NCBI RefSeq assembly: GCF_014805685.1 | Contig: NC_060885.1 | Span: forward strand, 26,383,132-26,447,131 | DNA: 64,000 nucleotides | From: Silurus meridionalis | Lineage: Eukaryota; Chordata; Actinopteri; Siluriformes; Siluridae | Direction: 5' to 3' | Shown here: positions 21,856-41,136 of the stretch, in pieces | Position numbering within the stretch: position 1 is the first letter of the stretch | Layout: the number at the start of each line of letters is the position of its first letter | Program-made: the position numbers and the translations under genes | The notes under the pieces: generated by a model | Seen by the model: only the letters and a program-made list of their open reading frames with translations | The model's database searches: none | Told to the model about the DNA's origin: nothing

Positions 21856-22375
21856 GGGTGTATTAGGGTAAATCATGGTGGATCAGGATGGATCAGTGTA
21901 AATCAGGTGAACCATTAATTATAGCAGCTCAGGGAGTTTTTCCTTGCCACAGTCACCACCAGCTTGCTCATTAGGGACCAACTTACAATTATAAAAACAA
22001 TAATGTATAAATTATAATAATGTAATAATGTATAAAAAAAAAGAATCTTATTCATTCTTTATTAACGCATCATCTGTGAAAATCTGCTCTGAGACAATGT
22101 TCATTTTTAAAAACGCTATACAAATAAAAATGAAATAAAAAAACAATTAAATGAAAAGTGTGAATTAGGGTAAAACAGGGTGGATCAGGATTAAACAGGG
22201 TGAATCAGGGTGAACCAAGGTAGATCATGGTAAACCAGGGTGGATCAGGGTGAACCAGAGTGGATCAGGATGGATAAGGGTAAACCAGGGTAGATGAGGG
22301 TAGCTCAGGATGGATCAGTGTGAATCAGGGTGGATCAGGGAATGATTAGGGTGGATGAAGGTAAAAGTAACAGAT
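21856..22375 (+). repeat. 10-bp minisatellite with an embedded tail-repeat copy
   Basis: Decamers at about 21856-21915 and about 22160-22375 flank a further tail-repeat copy at about 21925-22145 (CAGGGAGTTTTTCCTTGCC; GACAATGTTCATTTTTAAAA; AACGCTATACAAATAAAAAT). Confidence 0.85.
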
Positions 22376-22439
22376 TATGTTCCCTCACATTATTGTAACT
22401 GAGTAGTTTCTGTGTACTTCTTATTATAAGATAGTTATT

Positions 22440-23985
22440 TATTTGTGTAAGTTTGTCCCTAATGAGCAAGCCAGTGCAATTAAAAACTCCCTGAGATGGC
22501 CTAAAGAAGAAACCTTAAGAGGAACCAGACACAAGGGGGAAGCTGGGTGCCACCAGACGTCCATTTATTACAGTTAAATGATGTTAAGGTGTACAGTAAT
22601 GGTGATTAAATGCAACCTGTAGTCTTCAGTCATTGTGGCAGACTGTTGATATTAATTACAGTCCAAATCCATCCTCAAAGATCCTGTGTCATTCCATAAT
22701 TTCATGGATCCCCAGGCTATTAACGTGAAACATTCTCAGCTGCACAGAGTGGCCTTCAAACTAAGAGAATCCTATTTGGCTGGGATGCAGTGGGCAGATT
22801 CATGAGATGACAGCATCCAAATATTCCAGTTCACTGAACAGTCATGTTCATAGATATGATCATATTCATGAGCCCTCCAGTTCTGCCCTTTACCTAAGAA
22901 AAATCAACTGATAAAATTCTTGAATAAATACATATGTTTTCAGCCAGTAGCCACGTTTACATGTGCATTTTTTTTGTCATTTTGATTAAAATCACTCTGA
23001 TTAAAAGATTCGGTGGGCTGTTTACATGAGATGTTATATAATCCGATATGGTGTTTACATGTGCTCGTGTGTTTAATCGGAATGACTTTGTGACATGCGC
23101 ACATTAGCTTGTTTGCCGAAACATGGGGTTACATTTTTTCTCATGCGTGCTATTTTTATGCAAAGTGTTGCTCTTAATAAAGCAACAGCGTGAATTTGTG
23201 GGAAGACTATTGCTGGAAGGTCTGAGAAAAAGACGTATTTTGGTGGCGGTGCGTCTATACAGAGCATCTCATCACCCCTTTATCCTGAAGGTCCTTAGTA
23301 AGGACTGGTGGGATTGTATTGCTGGAGGGGTGACCTGGAATGGAAACTAAACTTTTACATGAGTCACCGGTCATTCACAGGTTTGTGTTGGCTGGTAGAA
23401 GGATTTATGGCCCCAGAAGCAAAGACCGCAAGAAGTCCAATTCCCCCTAATTATGTGTGTCTCAATCATATTATACAAATTCGGAAGCTGTGCAGAATAC
23501 CATGTTGTGGCGAAAAATTTCGCCCTCAAACCGATTACAATTTCATTCTGTTCTGGCATTTTTATTCCAATTGAGGTGTTTACATGAAGCCTTTTCATTC
23601 TCATTCATTCTCATCACCCCATTCGGATTGGACTTTTAAACAGATTACAATGCTCCATGTAAACGCACCTACTGAGACTGTGTCTAAGTCCCGAACACTA
23701 ACTGAAAGGCTGTTCCATAGCTGTTGGGCTTTATAAGAGAAAGATCTGCCCTCTGCTGTAGTCTTCCTTATTTGAGGTACCAACAAATAGCCTGCACTTT
23801 TGGATCTAAATAGGCACGGGGGATCATAATGGTACAGAACTTCACTCAGATACGGCGGGACAGTAAAATGCTTTATACGTCAGTAGTAATATTTTTTTAC
23901 CACTTATTAATGCACCTACTAAAACATGCAGACAGTAAAACATTACAGTAGTCTAATCTCAATGTACCAAAAGCTTTTTTGCACT
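22440..23985 (-). repeat. Long antisense tail-repeat copy split by a Harbinger element
   Basis: Runs antisense from GTAAGTTTGTCCCTAATGAG through CCTTAAGAGGAACCAGACAC and the GTGTCATTCCATAATTTCAT region to 22947. It resumes at 23669 with ACTGAGACTGTGTCTAAGTC, TGGGCTTTATAAGAGAAAG and GGATCATAATGGTACAGAAC. The same order is seen uninterrupted at 62945-64000. A short sense copy (about 23986-24050, ending AACTGAACTGGATTGAATT) abuts it. Confidence 0.75.
22948..23668 (+). mobile_element. Internally deleted PIF/Harbinger element
   Basis: Imperfect inverted ends are built around CGTTTACATG (left, near 22950) and CATGTAAACG (right, near 23655), with several internal GTTTACATG copies. The interior plus strand keeps fragments of a Harbinger transposase N-terminal region: KDWWDCI near 23298-23320, then FYMSHRSFTGLCWLVEGFMA in the next frame near 23355-23415 and FGSCAEYHVV near 23480-23515. 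No catalytic domain remains. It interrupts the tail repeat 22440-23985. The exact target duplication is unclear. Confidence 0.65.
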
Positions 23986-24050
23986 AATTTTGCACAATGT
24001 CCATTGTTAAAAGTGCTATACAAATAAAACTGAACTGAACTGGATTGAAT

Positions 24051-24653
24051 TACATCACATCCGAGTAAAGAAATGCACACCTCGGAAACTACCGCCAGCT
24101 GAGGTGCAGAGTCTCAGCTGATAGCCAAACCGTGTCACAATTTGCTGGAGTGGAACTGGAAGGAAATGAAGTGAACCCTGGCTATATTTAAGCAACCAAT
24201 TTAGCTTTAAGTATAGGAAGATAGTAGGTTTAGTAGGGACAGCTTATACAGTTAAATTCAAATGAACAACAGTGTGAATGTAAAAGGGATGGTTAATTTG
24301 TTTTAAAGAGGGAAGGTACTTATGCCCAAGAAATGTATTACCCATAGTGCTCAGCACTTTTCCAGTTAGCAGGAGCAGATCACAACACAGGGACAACTAC
24401 ACAGCAACAATTACTTCTTTTATGTAGATAAAATGTGCTTTTTGTTTCCTGTGTTTCTGTTCCCATCTCCAGCATTGTATGTCCCTGCTTCTCCTTGGCC
24501 TGTTTTGATTTATAGATTTGCAGTCTAATGATTGGTGTTGAAGTATAGGATAGTTTACAGAATTCACATATTACACCACCTTCAATGCTTGTACTGTTTG
24601 AAAATGTTGGTCTGCACTAAAATCGCACATTATAATGGCCTATTTTTTTTTAC
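24051..24653. other. Unassigned sequence
   Basis: Unique, AT-rich. No gene, repeat or structure was recognised. Confidence 0.45.
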
Positions 24654-24925
24654 TTTTTAAATGTTGTAAATGTTTGGGGGTCCCTGGTGGGCTAGTGGTT
24701 AGGATGCGGCGCTCTCACCGCTGAGGCCTGGGTTCGATCCCCAGTCAGGGAACCAACCCCAGCCACTCTTAGTGCCGGTCCCAAGCCCGGATAAATGGGG
24801 AGGGTTGCGTTAGGAAGGGCATCCAGCATAAAAAAACGTGCCAAATCAAACATGCGGATGATCCACTGTGGCGACCCCTAATGGGAGAAGCCGAAAGAAA
24901 GTTTTTTAAGTGTTGTAAATGTTTG
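24654..24925 (+). mobile_element. tRNA-derived SINE with RTE-LINE body and tail, 23-bp target duplication
   Basis: The 226-bp body (24677-24902) is flanked by near-perfect 23-bp direct repeats (24654-24676 and 24903-24925, one mismatch). The tRNA-like head has a pol III A box (TGGGCTAGTGGTTAGGATGC) and B box (GGTTCGATCC). Bases about 24762-24862 match the 5' end of the RTE LINE at 56941-57035. Bases about 24861-24899 match that LINE's 3' end (GTGGCGACCCCTAATGGGAG, then CCGAAAGAA). It is mobilised by the LINE machinery by analogy with other LINE/SINE pairs. Confidence 0.9.
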
Positions 24926-25015
24926 AGATTTATATACACTTGTCCATTTTGCACTACACAGGATAGACCAAACCCAATCCCCATATGCCACCTTCATGTA
25001 CAGATGTCTGTATTC

Positions 25016-25105
25016 AATTCAAAACATTTAAAACATTTTTACTTGTATAGCGCTTTTAACAATGAACATTGTCTCAAAGCAGCTTTGCACAGATAATGCA
25101 GTGAT
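25016..25105 (-). repeat. Tail repeat, short antisense 3' end
   Basis: ATTCAAAACATTT-type tail, then TTGTATAGCGCTTTTAACAA and TGAACATTGTCTCAAAGCAG, the antisense of the conserved 3' block. Confidence 0.75.
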
Positions 25106-25599
25106 AAAGAATAAATAAGATGGCTCTGTTTGTATTACACATGTAAAGCAAATAATAAAATTTTTATAAGATTTTAACAGAATTGCATGAGAGAGGTTTT
25201 ATTCTGGAGAGTTCATAAACAATGAGCAGATTTTCATCCACACTGTCACATCTCATGCTGTTTAACACTGCAGTCTTGCACAGAGCTGCTGCTGTCATGG
25301 TGTAATGTACTGGTTGTCATGTTTCTTACTAAACCTAATAGTTACACAATTAGCTACTTTAATGTAACTAATGAAATCTAACTAATCGATCTCAAGTTAT
25401 ACATCACACATAAAAAGCATGTGTTGCGACCTACAAATTGTATAAGGGAGTTATGCATGCATCAAATAACAGTGCAGGGTTCATATTTATTATTGTTATT
25501 TATTTATTATTAATTGATATTTCTATTTTTACTTAAGTATAGCTGAGCTATAGCTTTTCAGGCGGAGTGGCCATCATAGGGCAAATAGTGGGCGGTAAC
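25106..25599. other. Unassigned sequence
   Basis: No recognisable feature. Confidence 0.45.
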
Positions 25600-25891
25600 A
25601 CAGATGGAGACAGAGAGTGAGACAGACAGACAGACAGACAGGGAAGGGAGTCTGGGAAGGGAGACTGGGATAGGAGATTGGGAGACAGACAGACAAAGGG
25701 AACCAGCAAAACAGAGAAACAGACAGACAGACAGAGAGATAGGGAGAAAGATAGAGTGACAGACCCACAGACAGGGAGAAAGAAAAACAGAACGACAAAT
25801 AGACAGACACACAGACTAGACATTGATTGTAAGATTTTTTATATTTATGCTGCAACAGACACATGACCTACAACACATCCTCTTTGTTCTT

Positions 25892-25951
<60 letters not shown>

Positions 25952-25955
25952 AATG

Positions 25956-26002
<47 letters not shown>
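25600..26002. repeat. GACA-rich, (GA)n and (CA)n simple repeats
   Basis: Interrupted GACA/CAGA tetramers at about 25615-25830, (GT)n at about 25891-25908, (GA)n at about 25909-25945 and (CA)n at about 25966-26002. Dipeptide-repeat open frames here are artefacts of the repeats. Confidence 0.9.
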
Positions 26003-26005
<3 letters not shown>

Positions 26006-26456
26006 TTTGGAACCCTGTACTGCTCATGTGCCCCTCTTTGTGGAAGCCTGAAAGAAGCAGTAGAGCTATGAGTGATAAATGAGAACAGGCGAGTTCCTAT
26101 AAAACTCTGAGCTTCTTGTCTGTTGTAGGTAATAAAAAATTAACTGTGTTTCCGTGGGAACCGTTACAAACTCTAACGCCGATAACACACTCGAATTTTC
26201 ATCAACTGTTCAGGATTCAGGCTGTGTATTAAACGTCTGCTACATCACAGATCTCATTGGGATCTGTTGTTAATCAGGTAGTGTGTTCTGTTAGCCAAGT
26301 CTCAGAGAGCTCTATCCTGATGTTTCTCTCTTTTACAAATTTACACACACTCCAGATGTGATATGACTATATGATCCCAGAGTCCAGTGATCAGATCACA
26401 ATCATGTCTCCCAGATACCAAGGCACACATACACAAATCTGTATTTATCACCGATC
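26003..26456. other. Unassigned sequence
   Basis: No recognisable gene or repeat. Confidence 0.45.
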
Positions 26457-26799
26457 ATCTACAACAGTGGTCCCCAACCTTTTTTACACCTCGGACAGGA
26501 TTAATGTCAGATAATATTGGGGGCGGGGGTTCAGTTTAGCGGTAATGTATTATGTGTTAGCGGCCGGAGCAGCCACTTTAAGAAGGGATCGGATGGAGGT
26601 AAGACATGTGACCGAGGCATCATCACATGCATCAAGAGTGAGTCATAGACTGATGTGGCGGAGAGAGTCCGATAATTTTCCAAAATTAAACATAATTCAG
26701 AATCAGATAATAAATAAAACGAAAATAATGTAAGTTATGTATTCTTTCTGTGCGGCCCGGTACCAATTGACCCAGGGCCCGGGGCCCACTGATCTACAA
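26457..26799. mobile_element. hAT-type MITE with 8-bp target duplication
   Basis: The 327-bp element (26465-26791) starts CAGTGGTCCCCAACCTTTTT and ends CCCGGGGCCCACTG, the usual hAT/Charlie-like terminal style. It is flanked by perfect 8-bp duplications ATCTACAA (26457-26464 and 26792-26799). No transposase sequence was seen. Confidence 0.9.
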
Positions 26800-27178
26800 C
26801 ACACCTAATATCTTTACAGTCACACACACACACACAAGTGGTTTATTGTGAGCTTTTAATATATATGCTGCAAGTGTCACATATTCTTCCTCTAACATGT
26901 CTCCTCTGTTCTTTGTGTGCAATTGGGGAATCTTCAAGTTCATTTTATTTTTTGCACCACTTGCTGTGCCAAATGCTCTCTCTCTGATCTATCTCTACTA
27001 CAGTCAAGCTGACAGCTTTTTACTACTTACTATTTAAGATGGCAGCCAATAGGATTCCACACTGAGGTAAGTGGATGGGGAAAGTGGTAAAAATAGAATT
27101 GGAACACAGTGAAGATCTGGCTCACAGGTCAGGAGTGAGAGACGGGTTTATCTCCACAATCACTCACCTGGACAGAAC

Positions 27179-27231
<53 letters not shown>
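26800..27231. repeat. Unassigned sequence ending in (GA)n
   Basis: A short (CA)n lies at about 26820-26836 and a pure (GA)n at about 27180-27231. Nothing was recognised between them. Confidence 0.7.
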
Positions 27232-27236
<5 letters not shown>

Positions 27237-27358
27237 GCAATTTTTCCTGTTATAAAGGAAGTGGTGTCAGAGCGCCCCCTGGTGTCTGTGGTGTTACAGT
27301 GAACTACTCATTGTGATCATTATCAATCACCGTTCCTGTCTATCAGAACTATATGTTC

Positions 27359-27577
27359 TTCTTCTTTCAGCTTCTCCCATTTAGGGGTCGCCACAGCAGA
27401 TCATCCGTCTCCATACCCGACTGTCCTCTACATCTGCCTCTTTCAAATCAACTACCTGCATGTCTTCCCTCACCACATCCATAAACCTCCTCCTTGGTCT
27501 TCCTCTTTTTCTTCTTCCTGGTGGCTCCATCCTCAGCATTTTTTTACCGATATACCCCATGTCCCTCCTTTGCATTA
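27359..27577 (-). mobile_element. RTE LINE 3'-end fragment
   Basis: Antisense copy of the last about 220 bp of the RTE LINE: the tail side reads TTCTTCTTTCAGCTTCTCCC and GGGGTCGCCACAGCAGATCA. The coding side reads VQRRDMGYIGKK and PPGRRKRGRPRRRFMDVVRE on the minus strand. Strongly 5'-truncated. Confidence 0.9.
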
Positions 27578-27904
27578 CAGGACTGAAGACATGTTAGATA
27601 CTAATTAAAGAAAATACAGAGTTGGAAACATCATTATAATCCAGTTTTTTTTTTGTCATGTTTCTCCAGGCCTGTTTCCTTATTTAAAATATTCTGATGA
27701 ATCATTTAGATATTTTTTTATCACATTTGAAATAAACAATGCTGGTTAACAGATGTTTCTTTTTGTGCGTTATTTCAGATAAAGTTGTATGTTGTACAGT
27801 GAGTAAAAAGTAGAAGACTGGAAACATTCAGATGAAGTGGAGATTTATGTAATCGAAATCTTGAGACTCACACATTTGTATAAAAGCTGACGTTGGGTCA
27901 GATC
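27578..27904. other. Unassigned AT-rich sequence
   Basis: No recognisable feature. Confidence 0.45.
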
Positions 27905-28085
27905 CATTAGTACATGATCACATGATCACCACACACGTTTACTGATTACATGATCAACACACATTTATTGATCACATGATCATTACTCACGTTTACTGAT
28001 CACACGTTCAGTACTCACACATTTACTGATCACACGTTCAGTACTCACACATTTACTGATCACATGATCAACACTCACATTTACT
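27905..28085. repeat. Tandem repeat of about 27-30 bp, six to seven units
   Basis: Units of the form CATGATCA...ACTCACATTTACTGAT repeat with CATGATCA/CACGTTCA variation, just downstream of the mrpl2 polyadenylation site. Confidence 0.85.
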
Positions 28086-28123
28086 GATTTATAACCAACA
28101 ATGCAGAATTATAAATTTATCTA

Positions 28124-28133
28124 TTTATTTATT
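28124..28133 (-). promoter_or_regulatory. Polyadenylation signals of mrpl2
   Basis: Overlapping AATAAA hexamers on the minus strand lie about 70-80 bp after the mrpl2 stop codon. Confidence 0.7.
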
Positions 28134-28202
28134 TTACACTTTAACATGTTCTGTTTATAATACACTTGCTTGCTCTCACACTCACTCTCACAATTGTGTG
28201 TA

Positions 28203-31270
<3,068 letters not shown>

Positions 31271-31299
31271 TTCACCATGAGAACCTCAACCTGCTGTAA

Positions 31300-31320
31300 A
31301 CACACACACCCACACACAAA

Positions 31321-31362
<42 letters not shown>

Positions 31363-32264
31363 ACACAAAAACATAGTTAAAGAGATTTAAGTCAGACATA
31401 TACACCAGCTGTTCCTTTTGTGCTTCCCCTAATGAATCTGCTCTTTATAATTTTGGGGATTTGTCTTCTTATTTTTGATTGAATTTTCTAAATGTTTAAA
31501 CTCTAACTAGCTTTCAGATTTCTCTTTATTCTTTAAGGATAAGTTGTTTGGTTTCTATAAAATGGAAAAAGACAAGAGCTGAGCACATTTTTTTTTTTTT
31601 ATAATCTCTTATTACTGCTTGCCAAATCTCATATTTTTCAAATTAGTAAATTTATTCATTAAAATCCCTTATTCTTATTCTTTTTTTTTTTTTTTTTTTT
31701 TTGAAAAGCAAGTCCAGATAAAATTAATGTCAATCAATGGAAGAGATTTAATCCTTAAAGAATTTGAAATCTGGTAAGACAATAAACCTGTACTAACCTT
31801 TTAATTCATTTTGTTCATTTTTAGGTTTACATTCTGTAATTTATTTATAATTGGTGATTTGCTATATTTAACATTTAATGAAAACTTTCTTTTCACATTT
31901 GTCCTGTATTTTAATTTTTTATGTACTTTTACACTTACTTTGTGTACAATTTACAATTTGATACATTGGGCAATAAAATTAAAAAATTTTTATAAAAATC
32001 AGTGATGGTGATAATGTGACTTTTTTTTTTTAACCAGGACACGAATTATTCTGATAATGAATTTAGAGAAAGGTGCTGTATTATAAAAAAAATACAAATA
32101 AAAAAGATATATAGATAATTGTATTTATATTTGCTCATACAGCAACTCACTGTAATAATTTCCTCCTGTAACTGCTTTGTTCAGTTCCACATCTCACAGC
32201 TTTTCTCTTCTCCTTTATTTACACATTTCAACAGATTTCCATGCACAAAAAAACGGAATAAAGG
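31300..32264. other. (CA)n and AT-rich sequence upstream of mrpl2 exon 1
   Basis: (CA)n at about 31300-31360. A long T-run lies at about 31679-31702. An imperfect inverted repeat links about 31510-31547 (TTCTTTAAGGATAA side) with about 31741-31785 (TCCTTAAAGAATTTGAAATC). This is possibly an old MITE. No gene. Confidence 0.4.
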
Positions 32265-32278
32265 CTAACAGAACTTAC

Positions 32279-32358
32279 CTCCAAACAGAAAAATTATCAT
32301 ACAGTGTCCTTCAGCAACGCACAGCATCCGCATGAAGCGTCGCGGTGTGATGACGTAA
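32279..32358 (-). promoter_or_regulatory. Candidate mrpl2 promoter and 5' non-coding exon
   Basis: On the minus strand a CRE-like TTACGTCA (32351-32358) is followed by GC-rich sequence and, at 32279/32278, a strong splice donor GGAG|GTAAGT. A matching acceptor TTTACAG|CAG lies at about 31294, just 5' of the mrpl2 start codon. This fits an upstream untranslated exon for a nuclear-encoded mitochondrial gene. The transcription start is not visible. Confidence 0.45.
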
Positions 32359-32398
32359 GTGTGTGTCACGTACAATCCGGTAGTGCCATCTACCGGTG

Positions 32399-32485
32399 AA
32401 ACACTGCACTGTAGGTTTAATATCCATAATGCTACATTGTTGAATAATGTATCATTAGGGATATTAAACCTACAGTGCGGTGTTT
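32399..32485. other. Near-perfect 87-nt hairpin
   Basis: The arms 32399-32425 (AAACACTGCACTGTAGGTTT...) and 32459-32485 pair over 27 bp with a single T/G wobble. The 33-nt interior is itself largely self-complementary (CCATAATGCTACATTG against its partner before 32458). It could be a tiny MITE or a structured RNA. A smaller hairpin (CCGGTAG...CTACCGG) precedes it at about 32377-32396. Confidence 0.75.
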
Positions 32486-32790
32486 GCGGAGTACATAGAT
32501 ACACTTCATTAACCAACAACACAACAGCCATTTCAACATGAATAACAGAATAAAAGAAAGATCAAAAAGTTGGTTAAAAAATAAGACAAAATAGTAAAGC
32601 TATCTTTTAAAAAAGGTATCTTTAGTTAACCAATAAAATGACAGTATCATGTCATAAAGTAGGAGAACCATTCATATTTGATGGACAAATAAATTGAAGG
32701 TAATTATTTTTAGAAAAAGTACAACTGTCTCAAAGTTGTTAGAATTTGTTCTAGCTCTTTTTGGACTGAAAATTTGTCAATTAAATTATA
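32486..32790. other. Unassigned AT-rich sequence
   Basis: No recognisable feature. Confidence 0.45.
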
Positions 32791-34198
32791 GTGAGTAAAA
32801 AGTTTAGATCTTTCAAAGTCAGTAAAACTAGAAAGTTACTTAACCAAAATGTTTATGTTTATTTGGAAAGTAAATGAACAGAAGAGAAATCCAAATCAAA
32901 TCAGTATTTGGTGTAACCACCCTTAACCTGCAAAACAGCATCAAATCTTCTATACACACTTGCACACAGTTTTTGAAGGATGGTAGTTTGTTCCGAACAT
33001 CTTAGATAATTAACAACAGATCTTCTGTGGATGTGGGCTCCTCAAATCCTTCTGTCTTTTTCAGGTAATCCCAGGCAGACTCTGTGATGTTGAGATCAGG
33101 GCTCTGTGGGGGTCACAGAGTACATCCTTGTTCTTCTCTACATTGAAGGTAGTTTTTTAAAGACTTTGGCTGTATTTTTTGTGTAGTTGTCCTGCTACAG
33201 GTCCTGCTGCAGAATACATTTGGGGCCAGTTAGGTGCCTCCCTGATGGTACTGCATAATAAATAATTAATAAATAACTACATTAGCAGAAATGCAGCCCC
33301 AAACTTTTGGGAAACCTCCACCATGCTTCACTGTTGTCTACAGACACTCATTATTGGATCGCTCTCCAGCCCTTCAGTGAACAAACTGTCCCCTGCTACA
33401 GCCAAATATTTCAGATTTTGAATCAGTCAAAAGTATCTGCTGCCATATTTCTGCCCCTATTTCCTGTTTTCCTGTGTAGTTGAGTCACTTTAGCTTGTTG
33501 CCATGTCAGATGTTTGGCATTTTGGCCTTGATTCTTCCATTAAGACCACTTCTAGCCAGAATTCTTAGGACAGTAGTTGGGTATAACTGGGTCTCTTTGG
33601 TTACCACTGGTTTCTATTAGTTCTTTGCTGCTGGTGCTGCTGGACATTTTCTGATGTGGAAGTGCTGCATTAAGTTTGCTTTGGCTGACCTCTGCATCTA
33701 TGCTTCTCAACATCTCCTGTTTCTTTGTGCTTCTTAAAAAAATAACTTGAAGAGCACATCTTAAAACTTCAGTCTGCTTTGAGATCTTTGCCTACTTGCT
33801 GATGCAGTAAAACTACAGTGTGCCTTGTTGCTGTGCCCAGTCTTGCAATGGTGGAGGACCTGAAACATGAAACTCTCTTCCACAACCTCACCTGACTAGT
33901 GTTTCTCAATCAGTCTGAAGCTCCTAAACAGCTGTTTCTGTTTCACTGCTTGGTAGAATTGGTTAATCATACACCTGACTCTGATTCTACAAAATCCCAG
34001 AATTTGTGCAATTGTACAAATTGTGCGAGTGTAAGAATTAAAAGCCTTCACAAATTGAAGAATTTCACAAGTATTGTTTTGATTGGAAATATCATCTGTT
34101 CATTTACTTTTCATTTTGTTAATTGATAAAAAATACATTATGAACTTTTTAATTTACAGCATTTCTTCACACCTGCCTAAAGATTTAGTTCGGTAGTG
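32791..34198 (-). mobile_element. Degraded full-length-size Tc1-like transposon
   Basis: About 1.4 kb. The right terminus reads TAGTTCGGTAGTG next to TA. The left end (about 32791) is a diverged inverse (GTGAGTAAAAAGTTTAGATC). The interior antisense landmarks are those of Tc1 transposases: CAGTATTTGGTGTAACCACC, a GTGATGTTGAGATCAGGGCTC block (complement of the DLNP region) and ACCATGCTTCACTGTTG. Many stops and indels make it non-functional. Confidence 0.75.
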
Positions 34199-34240
34199 TA
34201 CATTCGACATGTAAACTCGTGCATTACAGTTGCACATCCT

Positions 34241-34493
34241 ACTTTATGACAATAAACTTTCTTTCGGCTTCCCCCATTAGGGGTCGCCACAGCGGATCCA
34301 CTGCACGTTTGATTTGGCACATGTTTTTACGCTGGATGCCCTTACTAACGCAACCCTCCCCAATATATCCGGGCTTGGGACCGGCACTGAGAGTGGCTGG
34401 GGATGGTTCCCTGATCGGGGATCGAACCCGGGTAGCAGCGGTGCGAGCGCTGCACCCTAACCACTAGACCACCAGGGGACTTTATGACAATAA
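34241..34493 (-). mobile_element. tRNA-derived SINE, antisense, 15-bp target duplication
   Basis: The body 34256-34478 is flanked by perfect direct repeats ACTTTATGACAATAA (34241-34255 and 34479-34493). It is the same family as 24677-24902. The antisense tail reads CTTTCTTTCGGCTTCCCCCA and GGGGTCGCCACAGCGGATCC. The B box (complement of GGGATCGAACCCGGG) and A box are near the right end. This copy lies upstream of ttc9. Confidence 0.9.
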
Positions 34494-34560
34494 TCATTAT
34501 TATCATATTCGAGAGATTATTTAATTTTATTCTTATAGTTAATGGTATAAACTGAGATGC

Positions 34561-34590
34561 GGGCGGGGTTAGTGCTTCAGATGTGGGCGG
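34561..34590 (+). promoter_or_regulatory. GC boxes upstream of ttc9
   Basis: GGGCGGGG (34561-34568) and GGGCGG (34585-34590), resembling Sp1 sites, lie at the start of a CpG-rich stretch that extends through ttc9 exon 1 to about 35340. Likely promoter region (inference). Confidence 0.45.
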
Positions 34591-34885
34591 TGTTTTGTTC
34601 CAAGAGTCTCACTAGAGACGCAATCGGCATCCCGAGCTCGAGCGCTTCTGACATTCCTGCTCCCTAGACACAGAAACAGAGAGATGAAATGAACAGTGAT
34701 GTACCGGCTCTGGTTCCGGTTCTTTTTTTGCTTTGGAGATATCATCGGAACCACGCGACAGACATGACGACACGCCGGATAGAGCGCGAGCTGCAGAGAG
34801 AATAAACAGAAGGGAAGGGGGATACACACGCTCGGACGCGCGCGCACGCACGCATACACGCACACGCGCGCCCACACACACGGAG

Positions 34886-41136
<6,251 letters not shown>

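Noticed and set aside
24677..24760. A functional tRNA gene
   Set aside because: A and B boxes are present, but the region lacks a clean cloverleaf, is fused to a LINE-derived body and is flanked by target duplications. It is a SINE head.
25540..26082. Cys/Val, Ser/Leu and Arg/Glu dipeptide-rich open frames
   Set aside because: They are translations of GACA, (GA)n, (GT)n and (CA)n microsatellites.
32265..32531. Minus-strand 88-residue open frame
   Set aside because: It spans the palindromic hairpin and the promoter-like region; no domain was seen, and the splice donor at 32278 suggests a non-coding exon.
34733..34885. N-terminal extension of the ttc9 frame to an upstream ATG at 34733
   Set aside because: The extension would be TRTHTR-rich sequence from a CpG/CA-rich leader; the family N-terminus is short and the ATG cluster at 34886-34892 fits better.
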